The notes under the pieces: generated by a model | Told to the model about the DNA's origin: nothing | Database searches by the model: none | What the model saw: only the letters and a program-made list of their open reading frames with translations | Origin: Bemisia tabaci | Taxonomy: Eukaryota; Arthropoda; Insecta; Hemiptera; Aleyrodidae | Reading direction: 5' to 3' | NCBI RefSeq assembly: GCF_918797505.1 | Contig: NC_092798.1 | Location: 49,002,985 to 49,066,984 of the forward strand | DNA: 64,000 nt | Program-made: the position numbers and the translations under genes | Shown: positions 24,801-36,800 of the stretch, piece after piece | Numbering within the stretch: the first letter of the stretch is position 1 | Layout of the letters: every line of letters begins with the position of its first letter

Positions 24801-27800
24801 GATCAAAGTCAATTAAGCCGTTATAATATTCTAGAAAATTGACACCCAAAATAACAGGTTCTGGTAGTTGACTAGAGACAAAAACTTTTTGAACAAAGGG
24901 CTCACCACCCAATGTAAATTCGAGCTTAGCTTCTCCCAGCGGTTGAAAATTTTCGCTGGCCGCTGTTACTAATTGGAAATTTTTGACCGGCATAATGCTA
25001 TTTGCGTTAACCAGCTCTGGCCTGCAAAGGCTCACCCCCGAGCCTGTGTCGCACACAAAAGAAATTTCCTTGAAATTTACTGTTCCTTTCACATGCAAAG
25101 GTTGTTGACCCTTCAAAGTACCTTCTTGGCCATTATTCGTGGCATTTGAAGTTGAAGTTGAAGTCTGGAGGCAGCTTTGAGGTTCAGAATTTTGAGTTCC
25201 CTGATTCCTCACGATATTCGGCTGTTCAGTAACTTTGATTACCTGACCAATTGGAACATTACAGACTAATTTTACTGGAGTATCAAGCTTATTTGTTAGG
25301 ACAACATAAAAATTTGTTCGGCTTATAAATCTTATATCTAAAACTGGTTTTATATTTACATTAGGCAGTATAAAAGGGTCAAAATTATAGTGACTTTGGC
25401 CTCTTTTTTCAAAATTTGGCACCTGAGCCATTGCTATTACTTGCTCTCCCGGTAGAATGAGCACTTCCTGCATTAGGTACCCTTTGGCTTTGAAAGTAGA
25501 CTCTTTTTTTGCCTCTGCACGTGGGGCTACCGAGTCTTGAGTAGTCTGAGGCAAATTTAGTTTTTTGACAGTTCACCATTTTTGAAAATTTGAAGTTTTG
25601 CACACGAAAGTGCGCTATGACCGGGGGAGGAGCAGAGCTGACATATTGGCTGCCCTATTTTCGTACCTAAGGATCTATCTCTGGAATTACTTCTCGATCT
25701 TCCCCCACTTAACGAGTTCATGTAATTACTAGGTTTCCTATCCTGTTTACCGGGTGCCTTACAATCTTTGGCAAAATGATTTTTACCTTTGCATTCGTAA
25801 CATGTGATTTCGGGGGGGTTCGCGGTGTTGTTCGGACCCGTTAACCTGGCGATTGTAGCAACCACAAGTTGCTCTACATTATTTTCTAATCTTGAGTTAC
25901 TTAAGGCCTCGATTTTATTCTGTAGTCCAATCATCATGGCCTTAATTTCATGATTAGCACTACTTGAAGATGAAGTTCCCTCCTCAAGTAAAACTTTTTG
26001 CACCTTCTCTATGATTTTAGCTAGTTGTTCTAACGTGCAATTTTCCTCAGGCATTCTATATTTTACTTGCAATCTCGTTTCTGGAAGTAATCCCTCCACA
26101 AAAAAATCCAAAGCTTTTGCATCATCTAATGGGATGTCCGTCAGCTTCATTAGTTTGTTCTTTTCCTCATAATAGTCCAAAGCATTTTCCCCCTCTTGTT
26201 GTTTTCGATTAGTGAATTTTGTCCAAGTGGTTGTGCCCGGCGTTGCTTGAAACCTATTTCGGAAGATTACTTTTAGCTCCTCCCATGTTTTCCCATTTAA
26301 AAATTCTTCCTTGTTTTCCCACCAAGTCTGACAGGGACCCTGTAAACTGAGGTAAAAATACTGACGTGTCACATCGTCATTCCAGTTATTGACTTTCTTC
26401 TGTCTATTAATTTCCGCGATTAATCTTTCGGTTTCTTTAGGGGTTCCTGAGCACTTTGGTATACCTAATTTTGTTGGGTTTAAAGGGGCGGCCATATTTC
26501 CGGCAATATGCTGTTCCTCGTTTTCTGAACGTGCCTCGCTGTCGGAACTCTCACTTTCAGAAGTTTCCCTCTCACTGTGAATACTAATTACCGGGCTTCT
26601 ATTGCTTTCAGGATTTTGATTGGGCGGATTGTTATCAAAATTAAAGAACTCAGATTCACCTGTTGGGGTTTCGGGCAGGGGCGGTAAATTACTTAACAAA
26701 CTATCACGAGGCTCAGGGTTTCCGGGAGTTGAAAAGATCCCAGAATCGGCAAAAGTTGTGCTCAGGCGATTTAATGTTTCTTGGAAAGTTTTTAAGGTAT
26801 TGAGGGTACTAGTTGAGGGTTGACGATTTTCGGTGTCTGGGTCTCCAGGAATGCGTTCTTGACTCGTTTGCGCTCGAGTTCTAGCACCGGAAACCGGGGG
26901 GGATGGTGTATCTTCCCTCAAAATAATCTCTCTTAGAGCCGCTCGTGCTCCTGTGTAGGTCTTATAATTATAGACGTAACCTTTTTTACTCAACTCTACC
27001 TCCAATCTCTCTCCAGATAATTTATATAAATTTTCTGGGATTCCGTGCTCGTCGTAGGTTATAGGTGTTAATCTCTCATTCTCTTTGCATACGGTTTCTT
27101 CATAGTCTTCTATAGTTTTATATTCATTTGTATATATTTCGATTGTGTAATTTTGTTTAATTTCAATATGTTTATTTAATCTAGCTTGTAAGAAGCAAAC
27201 TATTACTTTTGGCGCTATAGACTTTATTAAGTCGATAGTTGTGTTAATTTTTAGAGGTACGTCCCAAACTACTAAATTTTGTTCTCTCAAAAGTGGTAAA
27301 ATTTCAGTATATTTAATTTCAACAAAAGTTTCGTCATTGATAATGATTGAAAACGTATGCATTTGATTGTAATCCTGAGCAAAAATCGGAAGGTCGAAGT
27401 GACTTTAAGAGTAAAAATGACGAGAATAAGATATTAACTCTCATAACCTTTTCGAGCGCGACGTTTTTTTTTTAAAAATTACTACGAAACAAAAGCAAAA
27501 ATTCAATATTTTCAACACACGTTTGAAACAGAAAAAGTAAAACGGGGCAATAACGAGAAGGAAAAGCAAATAACCAACAATTTCAATAAACGTCTGAAAT
27601 ATGAAATTAAAACCAGGCAAAACAAGGAGAACGAAAAGAAACAATTTATATGTGTTTTATTTACTAAGAAGGCCCTCTCAGTTTTCTGAAGGTGCGGTGA
27701 GTCCGATTGCCGCTAAAACTGCTTCTAAATTAATCACAAAATTGATGGGGATTGCAGTCGTTCCTTGCGGAATACCGTTCTGAGCTGTCCTTGTGTTCTG

Positions 27801-30800
27801 ATTACTTTGAACAAGTGATATTAGCCTTAAGGTATTATTTTTACGTTTTTGTGGTATAATGTAACACATGCTTCAAACGCCAGGAGTACAGACTATCTCA
27901 TGAATGGAGTTATGAGGTGGCCTTCCAAGGAAACAAGACTCAAAATAAAGACACATAAAACACTTGAAGAACGATAAGAGATATCAAGTTCTACGAAGAA
28001 GAGGGAACAAAAAAAATCAACAGTGACATGCAGAGTCGCAAGGTAATTCGGAGAGTATAAGGATGAAGAAATTTGAATTTACTTTTCTGAGTAGCCAGTA
28101 TAATTATTTGATGAAAATTAATGCGGTAAATTCGAAAGGAAAAATTTTAAGTTGAGAAATTAAAATTTGAAATTTTGAGTTTATCTAAGGAAAAATTTTA
28201 AAGTTGAGAAATTAAAATTTGAAATTTTGAGTTTATCTAAGGAAAAATTTTAAAATTGAGAAATTAAAATTTGAAATTTTGAGTTTATCTACGGAAAAAT
28301 TTTAAAATTGAGAATTAAAATTTGAAATTTTGAGTTTATCTTAGGACAGGTAGCGCAACTTTTGTAATCTTCGTCTAGTACGATTCATTCTGTTACCACT
28401 CGTTGTTTTGTAATTGTTTGATCGTGATTTTGGTTTTTGTGCTAAAAATTTCTTGTGTAATTTTTGAAATACTGATATTTTATTATTGTTTTCTAGTAAT
28501 ACCGAAATTGTGATCGAAAGTTTATTTAATTCAGCAAGTAATTTATCGGCGATTTTCAAATTTTTGTCCCTTTTTGACAAACCCCAATCGGGGGGGTAAC
28601 ACTGTAAGGGAAACGCCGTGGTTGTGTCAATTCTAAATTTCCACCCCTCAGAATCCTGCAAGACGTTAGCGAAGTCAGATCACCTTAGTCGAAATTACAG
28701 ACTTACTCAGCCTTGAACCGCGAAGTCAATAAATAAATTTAATGACGTCAATTCACAGTCCGTAGCCGAGCTACAGTTTTGAACCGCGAAGTCACTGAAA
28801 AAAAATTCGGTGACGGCTATTCACAGTCCGCAACTGAGCTGCAGTATCGGGGGCGAACTATTTTTCGCTAAGTTCACAGAGCAAAGAAAGTCAGAAATGA
28901 AGAATTAACACGTTAAGATCACACTGTTAAGGGAGAGAAGTTTTCAGGGATTTTACTAAATTTCTTTAAAAATTTTACTATTACTCTAAAACTTTACTAA
29001 ACTTTACTAAAAATTCCAAAATTTTACTAAATTTTACAAAATTTTACAAAATTCTAAAATTTTACTAAACTTTACCAAAATTCCAAATTTTACCAAATTT
29101 TACCAAAACGTTACTTATTCAAACCTTACTAAATTTTACTAAAACTCTAACTAAAAAAAATTCGAGAGGAACGACTCGATGTGAGTAAAGAAGATTGATA
29201 CCCGGCTAGCTTCCACCAATTGCAATGCCTCTAACTCTACTCACAAACCTTTGCTTCTGGGCGAGGGGAAACGGGATGGTAATAATCCAACTCTGGATAG
29301 GTTTATACACACACACTTTAATCCGTAATTCAAAACTTCAACTTTAACTTACAACTTAACAACTTAAACACTAAGGCCGTGACGGCACGACTTCCTTAAT
29401 CGATAGAACTTAGATTTGATGTAAAACTAACTTAACTCGAGATAACTTAAAACGTGAGCAATTAAAACCACTTAGGCCCGTGGCGCTAATGGGGAGTTTC
29501 CAGGACCGGCCGGAAGGAGGGAAGTGCCCGTGGCGACTTTAGCCCGTTGACGCGGAACGGTACGAGGAGACTGAGGTCCGCGCCTTTTGCCTAGATTTTC
29601 CAGGCCTCCTCAGTTTGGCCACGGCGTCCTTTCCCACGGGAAGATGCATCCCCAAATCTGCTGACCGAAGGACTTGTAAGCAGATTCGCGAACGCATTCG
29701 AGTGCAGTCTCAATATCAGTAACGAATGCAATATTTTTTATCATAAAAACCGCGCCTTTATTTAGTTGAATTCGTTTGTCAAAATTAGTAAGTGAATTCT
29801 TTAGTCTCCTGGTAACAGAATTGTGACCTCAAAATTCGAAAAAAATGACAGGTAGCTGAGAAAACGGAACTAATCGATGCGATATATCGCATGTCGTTCT
29901 GAAACAAAATATAGAGTCCATCGAGTCAGCCTCAGGGTGCGGGAGGGACATGGTCACCCAGTAAGTAATCCGTCTGCACTGTTCGACTGGGTTGTGAAAA
30001 ATCGGTAATCACTCGTAGTGTGCGCGACTGCCAGCGCTACCTATCAGTGTAGATTGCAACAACACAGTCCAACTCTGTGGAGGCATGGCCGTGCTCCGAA
30101 AGTCCGTGCTCTGCAGCGTCTGCCACAGTCTTTGATAAGACCTTCCGTTGGCTATCAGGCGGCCGCTGAGCCTTGCGGGAATGTAGAGGATACACAATAG
30201 TTCAATAGTACGAAGTTAATAAGAAGCACGGTCCAACTGCGGCGTGCACGACGGCAGTAGCCAGTTGCCTTGGCCCCTTGAGGGCGCCTCGCCGGTCAGC
30301 CCGGCCTTTACTTACTTACTTACTTAGAGTCCATTGAATCACCTTAAACGTCGAATGAACTTACCTTAGAGTATGAAAAATATACTGACGTAATCTCAAG
30401 TTTTTAAGTTGCTGAGTGACCCGTTCAAAAACTAAAACATTGGAGAAAATTACGCAATATTTGAGCTGAAAGAAAGTGTCTGGAAAAAATTGTTAAGTCA
30501 CCTTTATTTGCTTTCTAAATTGGGTTTGACATTTGGAAAAACAGATTTTGCCTGACAATGATTTCAAATGATGTCTTTTCAACCATCTGGCATTTCTTCA
30601 GCTGTCAGAGAATTTTACCAGAATACAATAGGGAAATGTCAGGGACTTTCGTTTTCTAAACTCTGTTGCAACCCTGTTCTCTTCCTTATCTGGAAGAAAT
30701 GTTTTATTGAAATTAGCTCTGAGTGTTCCAAATATTTAAGAAGGATGTACTTTTTCCTCGGTGAAAGGAACGATTTCTAATTCAGTTTTACGGTAATTTT

Positions 30801-33800
30801 TGCAGTTAGCAGAACCAGAACTGCAACGATTGCTCTGTGCGGATATGGAGCATAGGTTGATTCAATTGAAACAGCGGCTGACGTCTCTTCGGACAGAATC
30901 AGACGAGGTTTGGAAAACATTAGAAACAGCTGAAAGTACTCTTTTAGATATGCTGACAGCAAAAGATTACAATTGTAGTGGTTACTTTGGAGAAAATGCT
31001 GTTCCTGCTAGCAAACCACCTGAAACTTTTTCCATCAAATTGCGAGCGGATAGGCATGAAACCGAGGAATTTTACCTAACTGTAAGTATTCAAGTTGAAT
31101 GATCCTCAAAACAAAATATCACGATTTTCTTTTATTGTCCACTGATTTTTTTATTCCTTACTTATAATTTTTAATGTATGTGATCTACAACGAGAAAATG
31201 AGAACTTGGTTCTGAACGATTTAAAATTGAAATGTTTGTCCTGCTGCTCAAAGGAGTATTTTACAAATGTGCTAGCATTTTAAATGTTCAAAATTAAGAA
31301 ACCAAATTGGAGTATTGATGTTTTGGAATTCGAAATGCCTAGTCATCAGAAAAAACAGTTAAAGCTTAAATCGATCTGGTTCAACGCTTAAGATGATCAC
31401 AGTCAAAGCAAAGCGAGGCTTGTATGTCTTTCATTAGTACAAAAATGAACGAAACTGTTGACTGTACATTATCTAGAAATTAGAAAGGGTTCTTGTAATG
31501 AATGCAATTTTAGATTTTTTAACTCTACAGGACAAAAGTTAATGCTCTTTTCGATCAATTTCATGTCAGTTCAGTCTTACACCATCCCAGCAAATTAAGA
31601 TATAAGACAAACTTCAAAAATCAATATTTTTTTTATTGATTCTTGTTTATTGTAATATTCATGTGTCTTTTCTTTGTTTTCTTTCAGAAATTACAAGAAT
31701 ACATCCTAGGATCCAGTAGAATAGCTCGACTCAATGCCAAGCACGAATACCTGCGGCAGACATTGATAGAAAACTCATCCATTGGTGCTAATAGTTCTCC
31801 GTCTTTGAATCATTCCATAAACAATGTAGATCTGTGTAAATCAGGAACAACCATGATTCCGCTTCTGCCACCATCGGTGAAACCTCAGAGGCGCAAGCGT
31901 ATCGGCAGGTTCCAGATGAATGGTCAGCCAAAACTTTTCGGAGGTAGCCTTGAAGAATACGTGGAGTCCACCAATCAGGAAGTACCTCTCATCGTCAAGA
32001 GTTGTATACGAGTCATTAATCTTTTTGGTATGTTGCCCATGCTATCACAGTCTTTCATTTTACAATCTTGATCAATCGTGAACAAGTATTATCTTGCAAG
32101 GACTCAGTGTGTAACTGCATTTCAGACCATACATTTTCCTACGATCAGGGTGTCTACAGGTCACATAATCATATTACCTAAGTCTTATAATATCGCCATA
32201 TTTCCATTTCAGTTGTGTAATAATGTGAAAGTCATTTAAAATTGCCATATTTTTGTTTCATCACTCAATTTCTGAGTCAAAATTCTCAGTCAACTTATGC
32301 GAGTATGCGACAATTTATCACTTTTAAAATGATCAAATTTAACATTTCTAATAACAATGGATTGATTTTCATATTTGTTTTATAATTTGTATCTTTTGAA
32401 ATCATTACTTCCATCCAATCAGCATTGTTAAAATGGTACGATGTTTCCCACAGAAGCTATTTTTAATGGGGACTTGTTTTTATTAGTCTCGTGGTCTAAC
32501 TTATTTGTGAAAAATGGTCATCTAAAGTCACATAAAACTGTCATATTTTTGTATTTGTTCGATTTCTGCAGACACCCTGAAGATAGAATTGTGCGCCATC
32601 ATGCTAATCACCCGAAGAATTTGACAGAATATCCCAGCTTTTGAGTCAGTTTAACTTGTTGGTTCAGTGTTACCACAAAGTTCAGCAGCAAAAAAAAAAA
32701 CCAAAACGTTGCAAAGATTATGCAACTTGTTTTATATCGTGATATGCAACAAGGGCATGCAGAAAATCTGAATGTTCTGAAATAATTTTCTGTTTTAGTC
32801 AATTTCTTACCATGTAAAAATAAAACCCGGCTAAAATTTTAACTTCTCTCGCAAAATTGAAGTAGCGTTGTTTCATCAGCCTTGCAATGTACTCAATTCT
32901 TGATATTAACGGATCAATGGATCAAATTTTAAGCTGATTTTAACTATCTGGTTGTTTTAATTGAAATTTTTTTTTTTTACCTTTTTGTGCTTCAGGTCTA
33001 CATCATCAAGGAATTTTTAGGGTTTCCGGTTCTCAGGTAGAAATTAACAACTTCAAAGATGCATTTGAGCGAGGCGAGGATCCTCTTGCCGACATGACAG
33101 ACGCATCAGATATTAACTCTGTCGCCGGTGTGCTTAAATTGTACCTGCGGGAACTGAGAGAGCCCTTGTTTCCAATTATTTACTTTGAACAGTTCATGGA
33201 ACTTGCTCGTAAGTCATTTTTCGATTTATTTTCTTAAACTAGGGTCAGAAGATTCAGGATCTGTGTTTGAATCATAAATGAAAATGGCTATCAGACTCCT
33301 TCATAATAAACACTTTTTCATTCATGTCTCACAGAGAAATTAGAAACAAACTCTTGCAAATTGGTTTCTGAATATTTTTTGTGCCAATTATTTGGAGCTA
33401 AAATATGTAGGTATTTGAAAAAAGCAATTCTTGTTACTATGGGGATTTGGGTATCATTTGAACCAGGTTTAAAAAAACGCACCAAGTCAGATCAAGTTTG
33501 AACTTTGACATAGAGGGTTAAAATTTTACACCTCCTAAAGACTCAATGATCAGGACAAAATTTAACGACTTTTATCTCATTCTCAATAATTTTTTCGACC
33601 TTGAATTTTCAACAACAGAAAATTTACAACTAGTTTATTTCCAATCTTTCCCAACCCATTGTTTTAAAAAAAAAGTAGGCCAGTGCTTTTCCATTAAACT
33701 CGGTCAATCTACTTCTTTTTATATCTCAAGAATGTTCTCCAAGAATTTTGCAAGTAAATTATGGTTTGCTCCCTTCAAAGAAACAAAATATCAGCAAACA

Positions 33801-36800
33801 TAAAAATTAATTTGAGCAAAACTATCATTTGGACTACATTTTGCAATTTAGACCTATAAATTCCGGCCCGGTTTTAAAACAACGTATGTGCCATTAGTTT
33901 CCCTACGCACATATGTGTTTTTTCAGATGAGCCAGAATTTATAGGTCCAAATTGCAAAATGCAGTCCATTTTGTCTTGTTCTGTCTTATGAGAGGCAACT
34001 GCAGTATGGTTTTGTGCATCATCATGTGTAGATTTTTTTTCGTCCTCCTTGATGCGATTTTATATGAAGTGACTAATAAGTTTTCCTTCTTTCTTTTTTC
34101 CATCTAGAACTGGAATCGAAGCATGAATTTATTCTTAAAATGAAAGATCTCATCGCAAGCTTGCCCCGGTCTGTTGTAATTGTCATGCGCTATATATTCG
34201 CCTTTCTAAACCAGTAAGTGCCTTTAAAATTTTTTAGCTAAAGTGTTTTTTCTAACAGGCAATTTCATCCGTACGCTTCATTGGCATTGTGCAAGGGAGC
34301 AAAGAAGAGTGCACTGTTATTTTACTCTCATCTTTTTCCATCCAAAATTACCTAATTTTATGTGAGGGCAAAATGAAAATGATTCCTGCGTATGCGAAAA
34401 TAATTTCAGGCAGCTGAAGCTTTGAAGATCATCCTCAGAATGTCATCTGAGCCAAAAAGTCACAGATTTCAATTTGATCGTCTTTTCTCTGAAAACATTT
34501 AAATATAAATACATTTTGCACTAACACCACTACCAACCAATATAATCATTAAAATATTATCATTTTAATATTATTATTAAAAAATTACAGTTTATCGGAA
34601 TATTCTGATGAGAACATGATGGATCCGTACAACTTAGCTATTTGTTTTGGCCCAACGCTCGTTCCTGTTCCGGAAGACAAAGACCAAGTCCAGTACCAAA
34701 ACCAAGTCAACGAACTCATCAAAAACATCATCCTATTCCATGAAGATATCTTCCCTGGCAAAGAATTTAATGGACTTATGTATGAAAAATATATCTCTCG
34801 TGAACCTGATGATACGTAAGTGTTCCATTACGGAATTTGGAATTTTTTTACCTGGATTTCAGTTGCTCACCGCTAAAAGTCCTTCCTTGTTCTTGCAGCT
34901 TCTCTGCATGAACAAGAGATACCTAACATATCCAAAAGTTTCCAGGAATTAGAGGATTTTTAAACCCTATAACTAGTTCTATTCTAAATTTGGATCCTCT
35001 GAAGATACCGAAGTAGGAGTGATCTCATCAAAGAAAGGTCTAGAAAGCAAAAGGTCGCTTTAGGACAGGGTATGATGGACGTTATAAAATCCAAGCTATC
35101 TAAACTGCAAACATCTACCACAAAGTAAATCCCCAAGGTTTTGAAATTCGTCAAGATCGTCTTCAAAATGCTTGATAGAATCAAACAAGGAAACATTTCC
35201 TTCCGACAGGAAACCTATCCCCTTTATTGTTAATTTATGTTTATGGTAGTAGATATTTGAACATTAATTTTTTGTTTGTAAGTTGATGAAATTTTTGCTG
35301 ATAAATGGTTAAGAAGTAAACTTTTGTCAGCAAAAGTGATAATTTGATCTGTCAACAGAAAGGAAAAAGGAGACAATAATGACAGAAATTGTACAGGAAT
35401 TTTAAACAAACAAAAAATTCTATGGAAATAGATTACTCCACCAATTAAATTAGAGACTTAACTACATAGGTTGCTGTGTTTTTTGATTGCCCCAAGTTAA
35501 ATCCAAGAAATTTCTTTATTTTTACATGATTTATGATTTAATATTTTAAAACCCCGCTCGGTCTTTCATTCTTTTTCTGGTTCATTTTTCCCGGTTTTAA
35601 TTCTATTCGTTGGCTTACAGAGATGTTGGAGACTCTCCATCTGAACACATGGCTGAAGATATGGACTCAGAAATTTATCCGTCAGAAGATGGTGAGCTAG
35701 TTTTTCTATGTATAGTATTTTTTCACTTCATTTGCTTTGTGATTAGTCTTTCGCTTTTGCTCCCTTTTATGAGAGATTCTATTACTATGTCCTAAAAAGA
35801 TTAGGAAATGAACAATTAAATTCGCCAAAATTGATAGAAATAAACATTGATTCCCACTCACAAGTAAAAAATTTGGTGTGGATGTTGAAAAATAAACCTT
35901 GTAAAGTTCTTCTCGTATGGTCACTGCTGTGGAGGTCACTAGTGGCCGCTAAAAGGCAATTCCATATACGGTATAGTATAGCAGCCGCACCGGCTAGTAT
36001 ACCGGAATTCACCTCAGATTATTGCTGTTAATCACTGTCAAAATTATTGAAATCGTTGAATAATCAAAAGTCGGGAGAATATAAGGTTGGTTTTTGCTCA
36101 ATAGTACAATAATACAAAAGTACCACCACTAGGTAAAAAATTATTGATAAAAATGAGTTCTAGTTTGGTCACACTACTCTCCAACTCTACCACTCTAACA
36201 TTGACGAGATCAAATTATTGTAGACATTGTTGCCAAATTTCCAATGGCTCAGAGTGGTTGCTTTAAGACAACGGGTTACAAGCGTTCATTAGAACTTCTA
36301 AATGATTTTCCTTTCATGAGTTGTTTTACATGTAATGTGCCTATTCCTTAACTTATCCTCCTTGTTGGCAGAAACAGAATCTCTTGAGGCTACAGCTCAG
36401 TTTGACTTTTGCGCACGATCAGACAGGGAACTCAGCCTACGCAAAGGAGACTGTGTAACGCTTTTCACGCAAGTTTCAAATGATTGGTGGAAAGGCTCCG
36501 TCAATGGTCAACAGGGTCTCATACCGGACAAATACATATCCTTAAAAATGAAGTAAGTTCTGATATATTTTTCTCCTGATTTTGATCACGTATTTTTTTT
36601 TTTCTTATACAATATTTTGTTTTTGAGAAATCGAAGTATTTCCAGAGATTGGAAAATTTCGTTGCTGCAATTTGCAACAAAATTTTTAAAATGTGCTTAG
36701 GAATCTTAAAACCAGACAGAAGCACCATTCATGACCCACTGTTCACGAAACTATAAAGCAAAATCAGCCATTCTCCGGATTTAACGCAAAATCATCTATA

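Larger units (their letters stand above)
22810..27362 (-). mobile_element. Gag-protease retroelement (or domesticated derivative) in srGAP intron 5, no RT/IN
   Basis: Two long intact ORFs run antisense to srGAP inside its 8.4-kb intron. ORF1 is Gag with two zinc knuckles. ORF2 starts with a retroviral-type aspartic protease but continues into an SGNH-like domain and a membrane segment rather than reverse transcriptase, RNase H and integrase. A slippery heptamer joins them. I could not find a pair of long terminal repeats: 29180-29700 looks LTR/leader-like, but no second copy is seen below 22810. Either a non-autonomous LTR element mobilised in trans, or a captured host gene. Confidence 0.8.

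Noticed and set aside
28138..28343. CRISPR-like direct repeats
   Set aside because: Units are contiguous without spacers and the context is animal DNA.
28341..28661. 106-codon minus-strand frame upstream of Gag
   Set aside because: Overlaps the tandem repeat, ends immediately at it, no recognisable motif; kept only as leader sequence.
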